From: an uncultured Kiritimatiellota bacterium
GTDB lineage: Bacteria > Verrucomicrobiota > Kiritimatiellia > RFP12 > DVOR01
Assembly (NCBI GenBank): GCA_944389565.1
Contig: CALXMV010000010.1
Location: forward strand, 1 to 64,000
DNA: 64,000 bases
Direction: 5' to 3'
In this document: one piece after another, positions 56,917 to 63,690 of the stretch
Layout of the letters: each line of letters starts with the position of its first letter
Numbering within the stretch: the stretch's first letter is position 1
Program-made: the position numbers and the translations under genes
The notes under the pieces: generated by a model
The model's database searches: none
What the model was told of the DNA's origin: nothing
Seen by the model: only the letters and a program-made list of their open reading frames with translations

Positions 56917-56963
56917 ACCCTCCCGACTTTAGCCCCCAACCCCTTAGGGTTTCGGGTCAGACC
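56917..56963 (-). repeat. 47-bp dispersed repeat, copy B
   Basis: Its reverse complement equals 31968-32014 except for one base (T for G). It directly abuts the nagA -35 region. Core AACCCTAAGGGGTT. Confidence 0.9.
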
Positions 56964-57007
56964 ATGGGGGGAATCCGAAGAGGGCGGGGCGAAGCCCCAC
57001 CCCGAAA

Positions 57008-57049
57008 CCAATCAGCCAATCAGCCAATCAGCCGACATATGCTATAATG
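57008..57049 (+). promoter_or_regulatory. Octamer-array, leaderless promoter of rarA
   Basis: Three exact copies of CCAATCAG (57008-57031), then CCGACATATG and CTATAATG with TATAAT at 57043-57048. Six bases separate the -10 box from the ATG at 57055. No Shine-Dalgarno. Confidence 0.75.
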
Positions 57050-57054
57050 GCGGC

Positions 57055-58392
57055 ATGGACGACCTGTTCGAGCGCGAGGAGGAGGAGGGGGCGGCCCGCG
57101 AGCCGGGCCGCCTGGGGCCGCTGGCCGCGCGGATGCGCCCGCGCACCCTCGCCGAGATCGAGGGCCAGGAGCACCTCCTCGGCCCCGGCCGGCTCCTGCG
57201 GCGCGTGATCGAGAGCGACCGCTTCGCCAACCTCATCCTCTACGGCCCCCCCGGCACCGGCAAGACCTCCCTCGCGGAGGTGATCGCGCGCACGACCCAC
57301 CGCCGCTTCGAGCGCACCAGCGGCGTGCTGAGCAACGTGGCCCAGCTGCGCGCCGTCTGCGAGCGGGCGCGCGCCCTGCGCGACCGCGCCGGCACCGTGC
57401 TCTTCGTCGACGAGATCCACCGCTTCAACAAATCCCAGCAGGACGTGCTCCTGCCCTATGTGGAGGATGGGACCGTCGCCCTCATCGGGGCGACGACCCA
57501 CAACCCCGGCGTCTTCATCAACACCCCCCTCGTCTCACGCTCGCTCGTCTTCGAGCTCAGATCCCTCGACGCCCCCGCCATCAAGCGCGTCCTCGCCCGC
57601 GCCCTGGCCGACGAGACGCGCGGCCTGGGCGGGCAGGGCGTGATCCTGGAGCCCGCGGCCGCCGACTTCCTCGCCCAGGTCTGCGAGGGCGACGCCCGCC
57701 GCGCCCTCACCGCCCTGGAGATCGCCGTCGGCTCCACCCCCCGCGCGCCCGACGGCGCCATCCGCGTCTCCCCCGAGATCATGGCCGAATGCGTCCAGCG
57801 CCGCGTCATCGCCTACGACAAGGACGAGGACCAGCACTACGACACCATCAGCGCCTTCATCAAATCCATCCGCGGCTCCGACCCCGACGCCGCCCTCTAC
57901 TGGCTGGCCAAGATGCTCGAGGGCGGCGAGGACCCGCGCTTCATCGCCCGGCGCCTCGTCATCGCCGCCTCCGAGGACATCGGCAACGCCGACCCCCGCG
58001 GCCTCACCGTCGCCGTCGCCGCCATGGAGGCCGTCAGCTTCGTCGGGATGCCCGAGGCCGCGCTCAACCTCGCCCAGGCCACCACCTACCTCGCCTCCGC
58101 CCCGAAGTCCAACGCCTCCTGCGTCGGCATCGCCGAGGCGATGGCCGACGTCCGCTCCGGCCGCGTCCAGCCCGTCCCCGAGCACCTCAAGAACGTCCAC
58201 GTCAGGGCCGAGGGCAAGGACGCCCCCGCCCCCTACAAATACCCTCACGACTTCCGGGACACCGCCGTCGCCCAGGACTACCTCACCATCCCCAAAACCT
58301 ACTACCGCCCCAAACCCTCCGGCTACGAGGACACCATCGCCAAGCGCCTCGAATGGCTCCGCCGGCGCAAGAAGGAGAACGGCTCCCCATGA
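57055..58392 (+). CDS. rarA: Replication-associated recombination factor RarA (MgsA) AAA+ ATPase
   Basis: 445 residues, ATG at 57055. Starts MDDLFEREEEEGAAREPGRL, then LAARMRPRTLAEIEGQEHLL, Walker A GPPGTGKT (64-71), Walker B VDEIHRFNKSQQD, sensor GATTHNPGVFINTPLVSRS, and the MgsA C-terminal tetramerisation region (AYDKDEDQHYDTISAFIKSI, then IAASEDIGNADP). It remodels stalled replication forks together with SSB. Its stop overlaps the nnr start by 4 bases. Confidence 0.95.
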   Translation: MDDLFEREEEEGAAREPGRLGPLAARMRPRTLAEIEGQEHLLGPGRLLRRVIESDRFANLILYGPPGTGKTSLAEVIARTTHRRFERTSGVLSNVAQLRAVCERARALRDRAGTVLFVDEIHRFNKSQQDVLLPYVEDGTVALIGATTHNPGVFINTPLVSRSLVFELRSLDAPAIKRVLARALADETRGLGGQGVILEPAAADFLAQVCEGDARRALTALEIAVGSTPRAPDGAIRVSPEIMAECVQRRVIAYDKDEDQHYDTISAFIKSIRGSDPDAALYWLAKMLEGGEDPRFIARRLVIAASEDIGNADPRGLTVAVAAMEAVSFVGMPEAALNLAQATTYLASAPKSNASCVGIAEAMADVRSGRVQPVPEHLKNVHVRAEGKDAPAPYKYPHDFRDTAVAQDYLTIPKTYYRPKPSGYEDTIAKRLEWLRRRKKENGSP

Positions 58393-59936
58393 AATGGATC
58401 GACGTCCAAGGCATCCGCGAGGCCGAACGCCTCGCCTTCGCCCAGCGCAACCTCCCCTCCTACACCGCCATGTGCCGCGCCGGCGCCGCCGTCGCGCGCC
58501 TCGCCGAGGAAATCGCCGCCCGCGCCCGCATCCGCCGCGTCCTCGTCCTCTGCGGCCCCGGCAACAACGGCGGAGACGGCCTCATCGCCGCGCGCTGCCT
58601 CCGCCGCGACGGCTTCGACGTGACCGCCTTCCTCACCTGCGTGCCCGCCCACCTGCGCGGCGACGCCGCCCGCGCCTGGAAAGACCTCGCCGCCCTCGGC
58701 GTCGAGGCCCGCGTCATGCCCTCGCCCGAGGCCTGGCAGGGCTCCCCCTGGGCCGACCCCGCCGTCGGCCCGCGCAAGGCCCTGATCGTCGACGCCCTCC
58801 TGGGCATCGGCGCGAAGGGCCCCCCCACCGGCGCCGTCGCCGCCGCCATCCTCTGGGCCAACGGCACCAACCCCGCCTGCCCCGTCCTCTCCGTCGACGT
58901 CCCCAGCGGCCTCGACGCCGACACCGGCGCCGCCCCCGGCGCCGTCATCCGCGCCGACGCCACCCTCACCTTCTCCCGCCCCAAGCTCGGCTTCGCCAAC
59001 CCCGCCGCCCGCCCCTGCCTCGGCCACCTCACCGTCGCCGAGATCGGCATCCCCAACGACCTCCTCGACGCCCACGCCGCCCTCCCCCCCGACGGCGCCG
59101 AGCTCATCGCCGCCCCCGAGATCCGCAACATCCTCCGCCCCGAACGCGCCCCCGACTCCCACAAACGCTCCTACGGCCACGCCCTCATCGTCGGCGGCTG
59201 CGAGTGCTACCCCCACGCCCCCATCCTCTCCGCCCTGGCCGCCTACCGCGGCGGCTGCGGCCTCGTCTCCCTGGCCACCCCGCCCTGCGCCCGCCCCGCC
59301 GCCGGCCTGCGCGTCCCCGAGGCCGTCTTCGCCCCCGAGGCCATCCTCGTGCCCGGCGCCGACCTCGGCGACTACGACGCCATCGCCATCGGCCCGGGCA
59401 TGGGCCCGCCCGACGCCGCCCGCCTCGCCCTCCTCAGGCGCCTCGTCAGCGACGCCCAGGCCCCCCGCACCGTCGTCGACGCCGACGCCCTCACCGCCCT
59501 GGCCGCCCTCCGCCGCGAGGACGGCTGGGCCCCCGACGGCTCCGCCCTGCGCCTCATCCTCACCCCCCACCCCGGCGAGGCCGCCCGCCTCCTCGGCGTC
59601 ACCCCAAAGGACGTCCAGAGCGACCGCCCCGCCGCCGCCCGCGCCATCGCCGCCAACTACCACGCCATCGCCGTCCTCAAAGGACACAACACCCTCGTCG
59701 CCGAGCCCGGCGGCCGCCTCCGCCTCTGCATGGGCGGCAATCCCGGCATGGCCACCGCCGGCACGGGCGACCTGCTCACCGGCCTCATCGCCGGCCTCCT
59801 GGCCCGCGGCCTCGGCACGGAGGACGCCGCCGTCCTCGGCGTCTACCACCACGCCCTCGCCGGCGACGCGGCCGCCTTCGCCCGCGGCGAGGAATCCCTC
59901 ATCGCCTCCGACCTCTTCGACACCCTCCGCCTCTGA
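58389..59936 (+). CDS. nnr: Bifunctional NAD(P)HX epimerase/dehydratase
   Basis: 515 residues, ATG at 58389 (ATGA overlap with rarA). N-terminal YjeF_N epimerase domain (1-220) with CGPGNNGGDGLIAARCL (55-71), VDALLGIGAKGP and SVDVPSGLDADTG. The C-terminal dehydratase (ADP/ATP-dependent, ribokinase fold) has HKRSYGHALIVGG, IGPGMGP, LTPHPGEAARLLG and GGNPGMATAGTGDLLTG. It repairs hydrated NAD(P)H. Full length and canonical. Confidence 0.95.
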   Translation: MKWIDVQGIREAERLAFAQRNLPSYTAMCRAGAAVARLAEEIAARARIRRVLVLCGPGNNGGDGLIAARCLRRDGFDVTAFLTCVPAHLRGDAARAWKDLAALGVEARVMPSPEAWQGSPWADPAVGPRKALIVDALLGIGAKGPPTGAVAAAILWANGTNPACPVLSVDVPSGLDADTGAAPGAVIRADATLTFSRPKLGFANPAARPCLGHLTVAEIGIPNDLLDAHAALPPDGAELIAAPEIRNILRPERAPDSHKRSYGHALIVGGCECYPHAPILSALAAYRGGCGLVSLATPPCARPAAGLRVPEAVFAPEAILVPGADLGDYDAIAIGPGMGPPDAARLALLRRLVSDAQAPRTVVDADALTALAALRREDGWAPDGSALRLILTPHPGEAARLLGVTPKDVQSDRPAAARAIAANYHAIAVLKGHNTLVAEPGGRLRLCMGGNPGMATAGTGDLLTGLIAGLLARGLGTEDAAVLGVYHHALAGDAAAFARGEESLIASDLFDTLRL

Positions 59937-59960
59937 CCCGCGCCCTCGGGGAAGGGGACG

Positions 59961-59998
59961 AAAAAACGGCCCGCCACGTCCGTGGCGGGCCTTTTTTT
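59961..59998. terminator. Bidirectional terminator between nnr and pheA
   Basis: Perfect 11-bp stem (59968-59978 with 59981-59991, GGCCCGCCACG / CGTGGCGGGCC), loop of 2. TTTTTTT follows on the plus strand and TTTTTT on the minus strand, so it serves both converging genes. Confidence 0.92.
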
Positions 59999-60005
59999 CG
60001 CGCGG

Positions 60006-61421
60006 TCAGGAGAGAACCACGTGGACCTGGATGAGGCGGGAGACGGGGAGGAGGTAGTCGCGGTAGAGCCAGGCGATGTGGCGGGCGGCGGAGGGGGAGA
60101 GGCCCTCGCGCTCGGCGTAGGCCTGGGCGCGGGCGAGGACGCGGGCCTCGACCTCGGCGTTGAGGAGGGCCTGCTCGACGCGCGCGGGGTCGCCGGTGCG
60201 GGCGGCATCGCGAAGGGCGGGGGCCTGCTCAACGCGTTTGCGGGCGATGACGCGGGTGGCGAAGCGGAAGCGGCGGGCGAGGGCGGCGATGGCGTCGGTG
60301 TCGGCGTGGAGGGCCTGGCGGGGGTCGGCGTCCTCGCCGGGGGCGGCGATGTAGGGGACGACGGTGGTGAGGTAGAAGCGGCGGAGGGCGCGGGTCTGCT
60401 CGGTGGCGTCGCCCTTCGCGAAGGCGAGGGCCAGCTCGTCGATGGCGATGGGGGTGACGTGGGCGTAGAGCCCGGGGTTGAGGCGGTAGCGGCGGCGGGC
60501 GGCGAAGGCGCGCAGGAGGCCGGAGTCGATGTCGGCGATCATGGCGCGGAGGCTGGAGAGGGCGGTGGTGCCCGAGTCGTCGGGCACGGAGCTCTGGGTG
60601 GTGATGGTGTAGGAGCCGAGGGTGCGGACCTCGCGGGCGATGCCTTTGAGGGCGCCGAGGATGGCGGCCAGGGGCATGCCGCTGGCGCCGATGAGGAGCT
60701 CGAGGAAAAAGCCGTATTTCCATTTCTCGCCGGGGATGGGGCGGGATTGGATGAAGGTGAGGTCGATGCCGCGCAGGGGGGCGAGGAGGTCGGAGAGGGA
60801 GCCGGGGCGGTCCTCGACGGTGGCGTAGAGGAGGGCGTGGGTGGGGGGGAGGGGGTCGGCGGGGCCGCCGTGGGGGTCGCCGGGGCGGCGGCTCTCGAGG
60901 CGGAAAAAGCGGGTGGTGTTGCCGGAGACGTCCTGGACGTCGGGGCGGCGGAGGACGAGGCCGTAGCGCTTGGCGGTGGTCTCGCCGGCGACGGCGCCGG
61001 CGGCGGGGTCCTCGGCGGCGAGGCGCGCGGCCTCGGCGGTGGAGGCCACGGGGATGAGGGGGAGCCCGGGATAGATGCGGGCCAGGGTGGCGCGGCATTG
61101 GGCGAGGGCCTCGGCCTTGGAGAGAATGCGGGCCAGGGGGGTGGTGAGGTCGCGCGAGAGGAGGTGCTGGTGGACGGGCACGGCGCGGCAGGCGACGGCC
61201 TGGAGCCCAGGGTGGGCCACGAGCAGGTCCATGACCTCGGTGACGGGGCCCTGGGTGCTGTTCTCGAAGGGGACGACGGCGGCGGTCTGGGGGTCGGCGG
61301 CGGCCTTGCGGAAGACCTCGCGCAGGTCGGCGCAGGGGATGGGCCGCTCGCCGGGGAGCGCCATGCGGGTGGCCGCGCGGTGGGAGAAGGTCTCCTCGGG
61401 GCCGAGATAATAGAGGTTCAT
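60006..61421 (-). CDS. pheA: Prephenate dehydratase-ACT fused to a C-terminal chorismate mutase
   Basis: 471 residues, ATG at 61421. Prephenate dehydratase occupies 1-180 (YLGPEETFSHRAA, VPFENSTQGPVTEVMDLL, catalytic GNTTRFF at 168-173). An ACT domain spans about 194-275, with the Phe-sensing type IQSRPIPGEKWKYGFFLEL. From 288 to the end there is a mutase-like all-helical domain: LRAMIADIDSGLLRAFAARR, RRFYLTTVVPYIA, LARRFRFATRVIARKR, NAEVEARVLARAQAYAE, LYRDYLLPVSRLIQV. From memory, these align in order with the yeast Aro7 (AroQ-beta) chorismate mutase rather than the short bacterial AroQ. Together the domains would turn chorismate into phenylpyruvate. Domain order is the reverse of the E. coli P-protein. 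72 bases after aroF, in one operon. Confidence 0.85.
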   Translation of the reverse strand: MNLYYLGPEETFSHRAATRMALPGERPIPCADLREVFRKAAADPQTAAVVPFENSTQGPVTEVMDLLVAHPGLQAVACRAVPVHQHLLSRDLTTPLARILSKAEALAQCRATLARIYPGLPLIPVASTAEAARLAAEDPAAGAVAGETTAKRYGLVLRRPDVQDVSGNTTRFFRLESRRPGDPHGGPADPLPPTHALLYATVEDRPGSLSDLLAPLRGIDLTFIQSRPIPGEKWKYGFFLELLIGASGMPLAAILGALKGIAREVRTLGSYTITTQSSVPDDSGTTALSSLRAMIADIDSGLLRAFAARRRYRLNPGLYAHVTPIAIDELALAFAKGDATEQTRALRRFYLTTVVPYIAAPGEDADPRQALHADTDAIAALARRFRFATRVIARKRVEQAPALRDAARTGDPARVEQALLNAEVEARVLARAQAYAEREGLSPSAARHIAWLYRDYLLPVSRLIQVHVVLS

Positions 61422-61493
61422 GGTGCGTCTCCCGGTGGGTGGCTTGGGTGGGAGGGGGGCGGGGCGTCGGGGCCGCCGCCCCCCCGGTGGGCC

Positions 61494-62516
61494 TCAGCGG
61501 CGCGCCTGGGCGGCGAGCTCGCGCCAGGGGGCGATGGCCTTGAGGTAATCGCCGAAGCTGGCGGAGGGAATCTGCTGGGCGGCGTCGGAGAAGGCGTGCT
61601 TCGGGTCGGGGTGGGTCTCGACGAGGAGGCCGTCGCACCCGGCGCCGAGGGCGGCGCGGGAGAGGGGCACCACGAGCTCGAGCTTGCCGCCGCCATGGGA
61701 GGGGTCGGCCACGATGGGCAGGTGGGTGAGGCGCTTGGTGGCGGCCAGGGAGCCGAGGTCCAGGCAGTTGCGGGTGATGGTCTCGTAGGTGCGGATGCCG
61801 CGCTCGCAGAGGATGACCTCGCGGCAGCCGTTGGCCATGAGGTACTCGGCGCTCTGGAGCCATTCCTCGACGGTACCGGCGAGGCCGCGCTTGAGGATGA
61901 CGGGCTTGCCGGCCTTGCCGAGGCGTTCGAGGAGGTCGTAGTTCTGCGAGTTGCGCGCGCCCACCTGGAAGACGTCGGTGACGTCCATCAGCCCCTCGAT
62001 CTGGGTGGGGCCGGGGACCTCGGTGATGTAGGCGATCTCGGGGAAGTCGCGCTTGACCTCGCGCAGGACGCGGATACCCTCTTCCTTGAGGCCCTGGAAG
62101 TCGTAGGTGGAGGTGCGGGGCTTGTAGACCATCGCGCGGATGACGCGGATGCCCAGGCGCACGAGGTCCTCGACCACGGCGTGGAACTGATCGTAGCTCT
62201 CGACGGCGCACGGCCCGGCGAGCACGGGGATGTTCCCCCCGCCGATCTTCGTGCCCTTGATGTCGATGACGGTGTCCTCCGGCTTGAAGTCGCGGGAGAC
62301 GAGTTTGTATTTCTTGCTCACGTGGATGATCTCTTGGACGGTGGGGAGCGCCTCAAGCTGCTCGACGGTCTGCGGGTTGATCTCGCTGCCGATGCAGGCG
62401 ATGATGGTCTGATCGGAGCCCGTGGTCACGCGCGGCTGATATCGCAGCGAGGTGATCCAGTCGCAGATCGTCTGCACGTCGGCCTGGGTGGCCGTGGGTT
62501 TCATGATGATGATCAT
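61494..62516 (-). CDS. aroF: 3-deoxy-7-phosphoheptulonate (DAHP) synthase, type I-beta
   Basis: 340 residues from the ATG at 62516 (AAGGAA 8 bases upstream). A ferredoxin-like regulatory domain at 1-75 (MIIIMKPTATQADVQTICDW) is followed by the barrel: AGPCAVES, RAMVYKPRTSTYDFQG, VGARNSQNYDLL, ILKRGLAGTVEEWL, LCERGIRTYE, VADPSHGGGK, LLVETHPDP. This is the KDO8PS-related class with an N-terminal FL domain, as in Thermotoga; such enzymes are often feedback-inhibited through that domain. It is the first committed step of aromatic synthesis. A Phe/Tyr-rich leader peptide and attenuator precede it. Confidence 0.95.
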   Translation of the reverse strand: MIIIMKPTATQADVQTICDWITSLRYQPRVTTGSDQTIIACIGSEINPQTVEQLEALPTVQEIIHVSKKYKLVSRDFKPEDTVIDIKGTKIGGGNIPVLAGPCAVESYDQFHAVVEDLVRLGIRVIRAMVYKPRTSTYDFQGLKEEGIRVLREVKRDFPEIAYITEVPGPTQIEGLMDVTDVFQVGARNSQNYDLLERLGKAGKPVILKRGLAGTVEEWLQSAEYLMANGCREVILCERGIRTYETITRNCLDLGSLAATKRLTHLPIVADPSHGGGKLELVVPLSRAALGAGCDGLLVETHPDPKHAFSDAAQQIPSASFGDYLKAIAPWRELAAQARR

Positions 62517-62540
62517 CGGTGTCGTTCCTTCTGTTTGACG

Positions 62541-62571
62541 AAAAGCCGCACCCCCTTTCGAGGAGCGCGGC
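62541..62571 (-). terminator. Attenuator hairpin in the aroF leader
   Basis: On the minus strand GCCGCGCTCC and GGGGGTGCGGC pair (10 bp with two G-T pairs; plus-strand 62562-62571 and 62545-62554), followed by TTTTCG. It lies 31 bases after the leader-peptide stop and about 25 bases before the aroF ATG, where a transcription attenuator would be. Confidence 0.6.
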
Positions 62572-62601
62572 CGTTCGGTAAATCTCCGGTGCTTGGGGCA
62601 A

Positions 62602-62667
62602 TCACTTGGAGGGCCGAGCGGCGCGCGGTCCGTAAAAGTAAAACCCAAACTCAAAGATGCGGTTCAT
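62602..62667 (-). CDS. Phe/Tyr-rich leader peptide of the aroF-pheA operon
   Basis: 21-codon ORF, ATG at 62665-62667 and TGA at 62602-62604, reading MNRIFEFGFYFYGPR and six more residues. Six of residues 5-12 are Phe or Tyr (F-E-F-G-F-Y-F-Y), the two end products of the pathway that follows. This is the composition of ribosome-sensing leader peptides such as PheL and of the Tyr/Phe attenuators. Its start is only about 5 bases from the predicted transcription start, so it has no Shine-Dalgarno. Stalling at the aromatic codons would prevent the hairpin at 62541-62571. Confidence 0.7.
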   Translation of the reverse strand: MNRIFEFGFYFYGPRAARPSK

Positions 62668-62678
62668 GATTGGCTCTT

Positions 62679-62708
62679 ATGATACGCCATCCCCACCCCG
62701 CAAGTCAA
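62679..62708 (-). promoter_or_regulatory. Promoter of the aroF-pheA operon
   Basis: Minus strand TTGACT (62703-62708), 18-base spacer, TATCAT (62679-62684); the start is expected near 62672, just before the leader peptide. Confidence 0.7.
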
Positions 62709-62728
62709 GCGAAAAAACGCGTCGCGCG

Positions 62729-63172
62729 TCAGAGGAGCTGCCCGGGGCGGGCGAGGATGCGCGGGAGGTCGTCGGCGAGGTGCGCGGGGAGGAGGTTCGC
62801 GGCGCGGAGGGAGGGGGCGTCGAAGGGCACCCAGCGGAAGGCGATCCAGGGCTCCGCGGCGGCGGGGGGCGCGGGGGGAGGGGGGAGGGCGGGGACGGCG
62901 AGGCGGAAGAGGAGGTTGATCTCGCAGTGGCGCTCGCCGGCTTGGTCGAAGGCGTCCTCGGAGACGGCCAGGAAGTCGCCGGCCTCGGCCTCGGCGCCGA
63001 GCTCCTCGCGGATCTCGCGCACGAGGGCCTGGCGGCCGGTCTCGCCGAACTCGATGTGCCCGCCGGGCAGGTAGGCGCGGCCGCCGCGGGCGGGCTGGCA
63101 GAGGAGGAGATGCCCGTCGCGGAGGCAGACGCCGCGGGCGATGGTCTCGATGTTGGCGTTCTCGTAGGCCAT
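62729..63172 (-). CDS. Nudix hydrolase
   Basis: 147 residues, ATG at 63172, 4 bases after the stop of the YchJ-like gene. Nudix box from G38: GGHIEFGETGRQALVREIRE and ELGAE (37-61), full G-x5-E-x7-REUxEExGU pattern. Upstream ARGVCLRDGHLLLCQPARGG and downstream HCEINLLFRLAV fit the MutT/ADP-ribose-type fold. Substrate not predictable. A Pro/Ala linker around 113-120 is unusual but harmless. Promoter not seen; probably co-transcribed with the upstream YchJ-like gene. Confidence 0.88.
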   Translation of the reverse strand: MAYENANIETIARGVCLRDGHLLLCQPARGGRAYLPGGHIEFGETGRQALVREIREELGAEAEAGDFLAVSEDAFDQAGERHCEINLLFRLAVPALPPPPAPPAAAEPWIAFRWVPFDAPSLRAANLLPAHLADDLPRILARPGQLL

Positions 63173-63176
63173 GCGC

Positions 63177-63680
63177 TTATCTGCCGCAGCAATGCTTGTA
63201 TTTCTTGCCGGAGCCGCAGGGGCAGGGGTCGTTGCGGCCGATCTTGGGGGTCTCGCGGCGGTAGGTCTCGTGGACGATCCGGCCGTCGACGAAGCGCCAG
63301 GCGCCGTCGATGCGGCGGAAGAGGGAGCGCTCGTGGTGGGAGAAGTGCTTGCCGCGGGCGGAGTAGTGGGCGACGAACTCGACGGTGCCCTCGTCGTCGT
63401 CGGGGCCGCCGCCCTCGGCGGCGAGGATGTCGATGCCCTGCCATTCGGAGTTCTCGGCCCAGGCGCGGGCCTCCTTCTCGCTGAAGTCCTTGCGGATCTC
63501 GGGGCCGGAGGATTGGTAGAGGAAGTCGACGGAGACGGTGGCGTAGGCGGCGTAGCGGGCGCGCATGAGGTCGGCGGCGGTGGCGGCGGCGCGCTGGCCG
63601 GCGACGATCGGGCCGCAGCAGTCGCCCCAGACTTTGCCGGAGCCGCAGGGGCAGGGGTCGGTGGGTTCGGGGGTCGTCAT
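63177..63680 (-). CDS. YchJ-family (UPF0225) protein with two SEC-C zinc motifs
   Basis: 167 residues, ATG at 63680. An N-terminal SEC-C motif ([14 protein letters not shown], about 10-23) and a C-terminal one ([16 protein letters not shown] at the end) bracket an NTF2-like YchJ domain ([20 protein letters not shown], then [18 protein letters not shown]). The SEC-C motif binds zinc as in SecA; the protein's function is not established. 10 bases after asd, probably in the same operon. Confidence 0.88.
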   Translation of the reverse strand: MTTPEPTDPCPCGSGKVWGDCCGPIVAGQRAAATAADLMRARYAAYATVSVDFLYQSSGPEIRKDFSEKEARAWAENSEWQGIDILAAEGGGPDDDEGTVEFVAHYSARGKHFSHHERSLFRRIDGAWRFVDGRIVHETYRRETPKIGRNDPCPCGSGKKYKHCCGR

Positions 63681-63690
63681 GGCGTGCTCC

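Noticed and set aside
56847-57011. N-terminal extension of nagA to 57011
   Set aside because: The extension reads through the 47-bp repeat and the promoter. The ATG at 56846 has AAGGAG and gives the family start.
3209-57031. CCAATCAG repeats considered as a CRISPR-like array
   Set aside because: Units are 8 bp with no spacers and sit next to -10 boxes; no cas genes are present.
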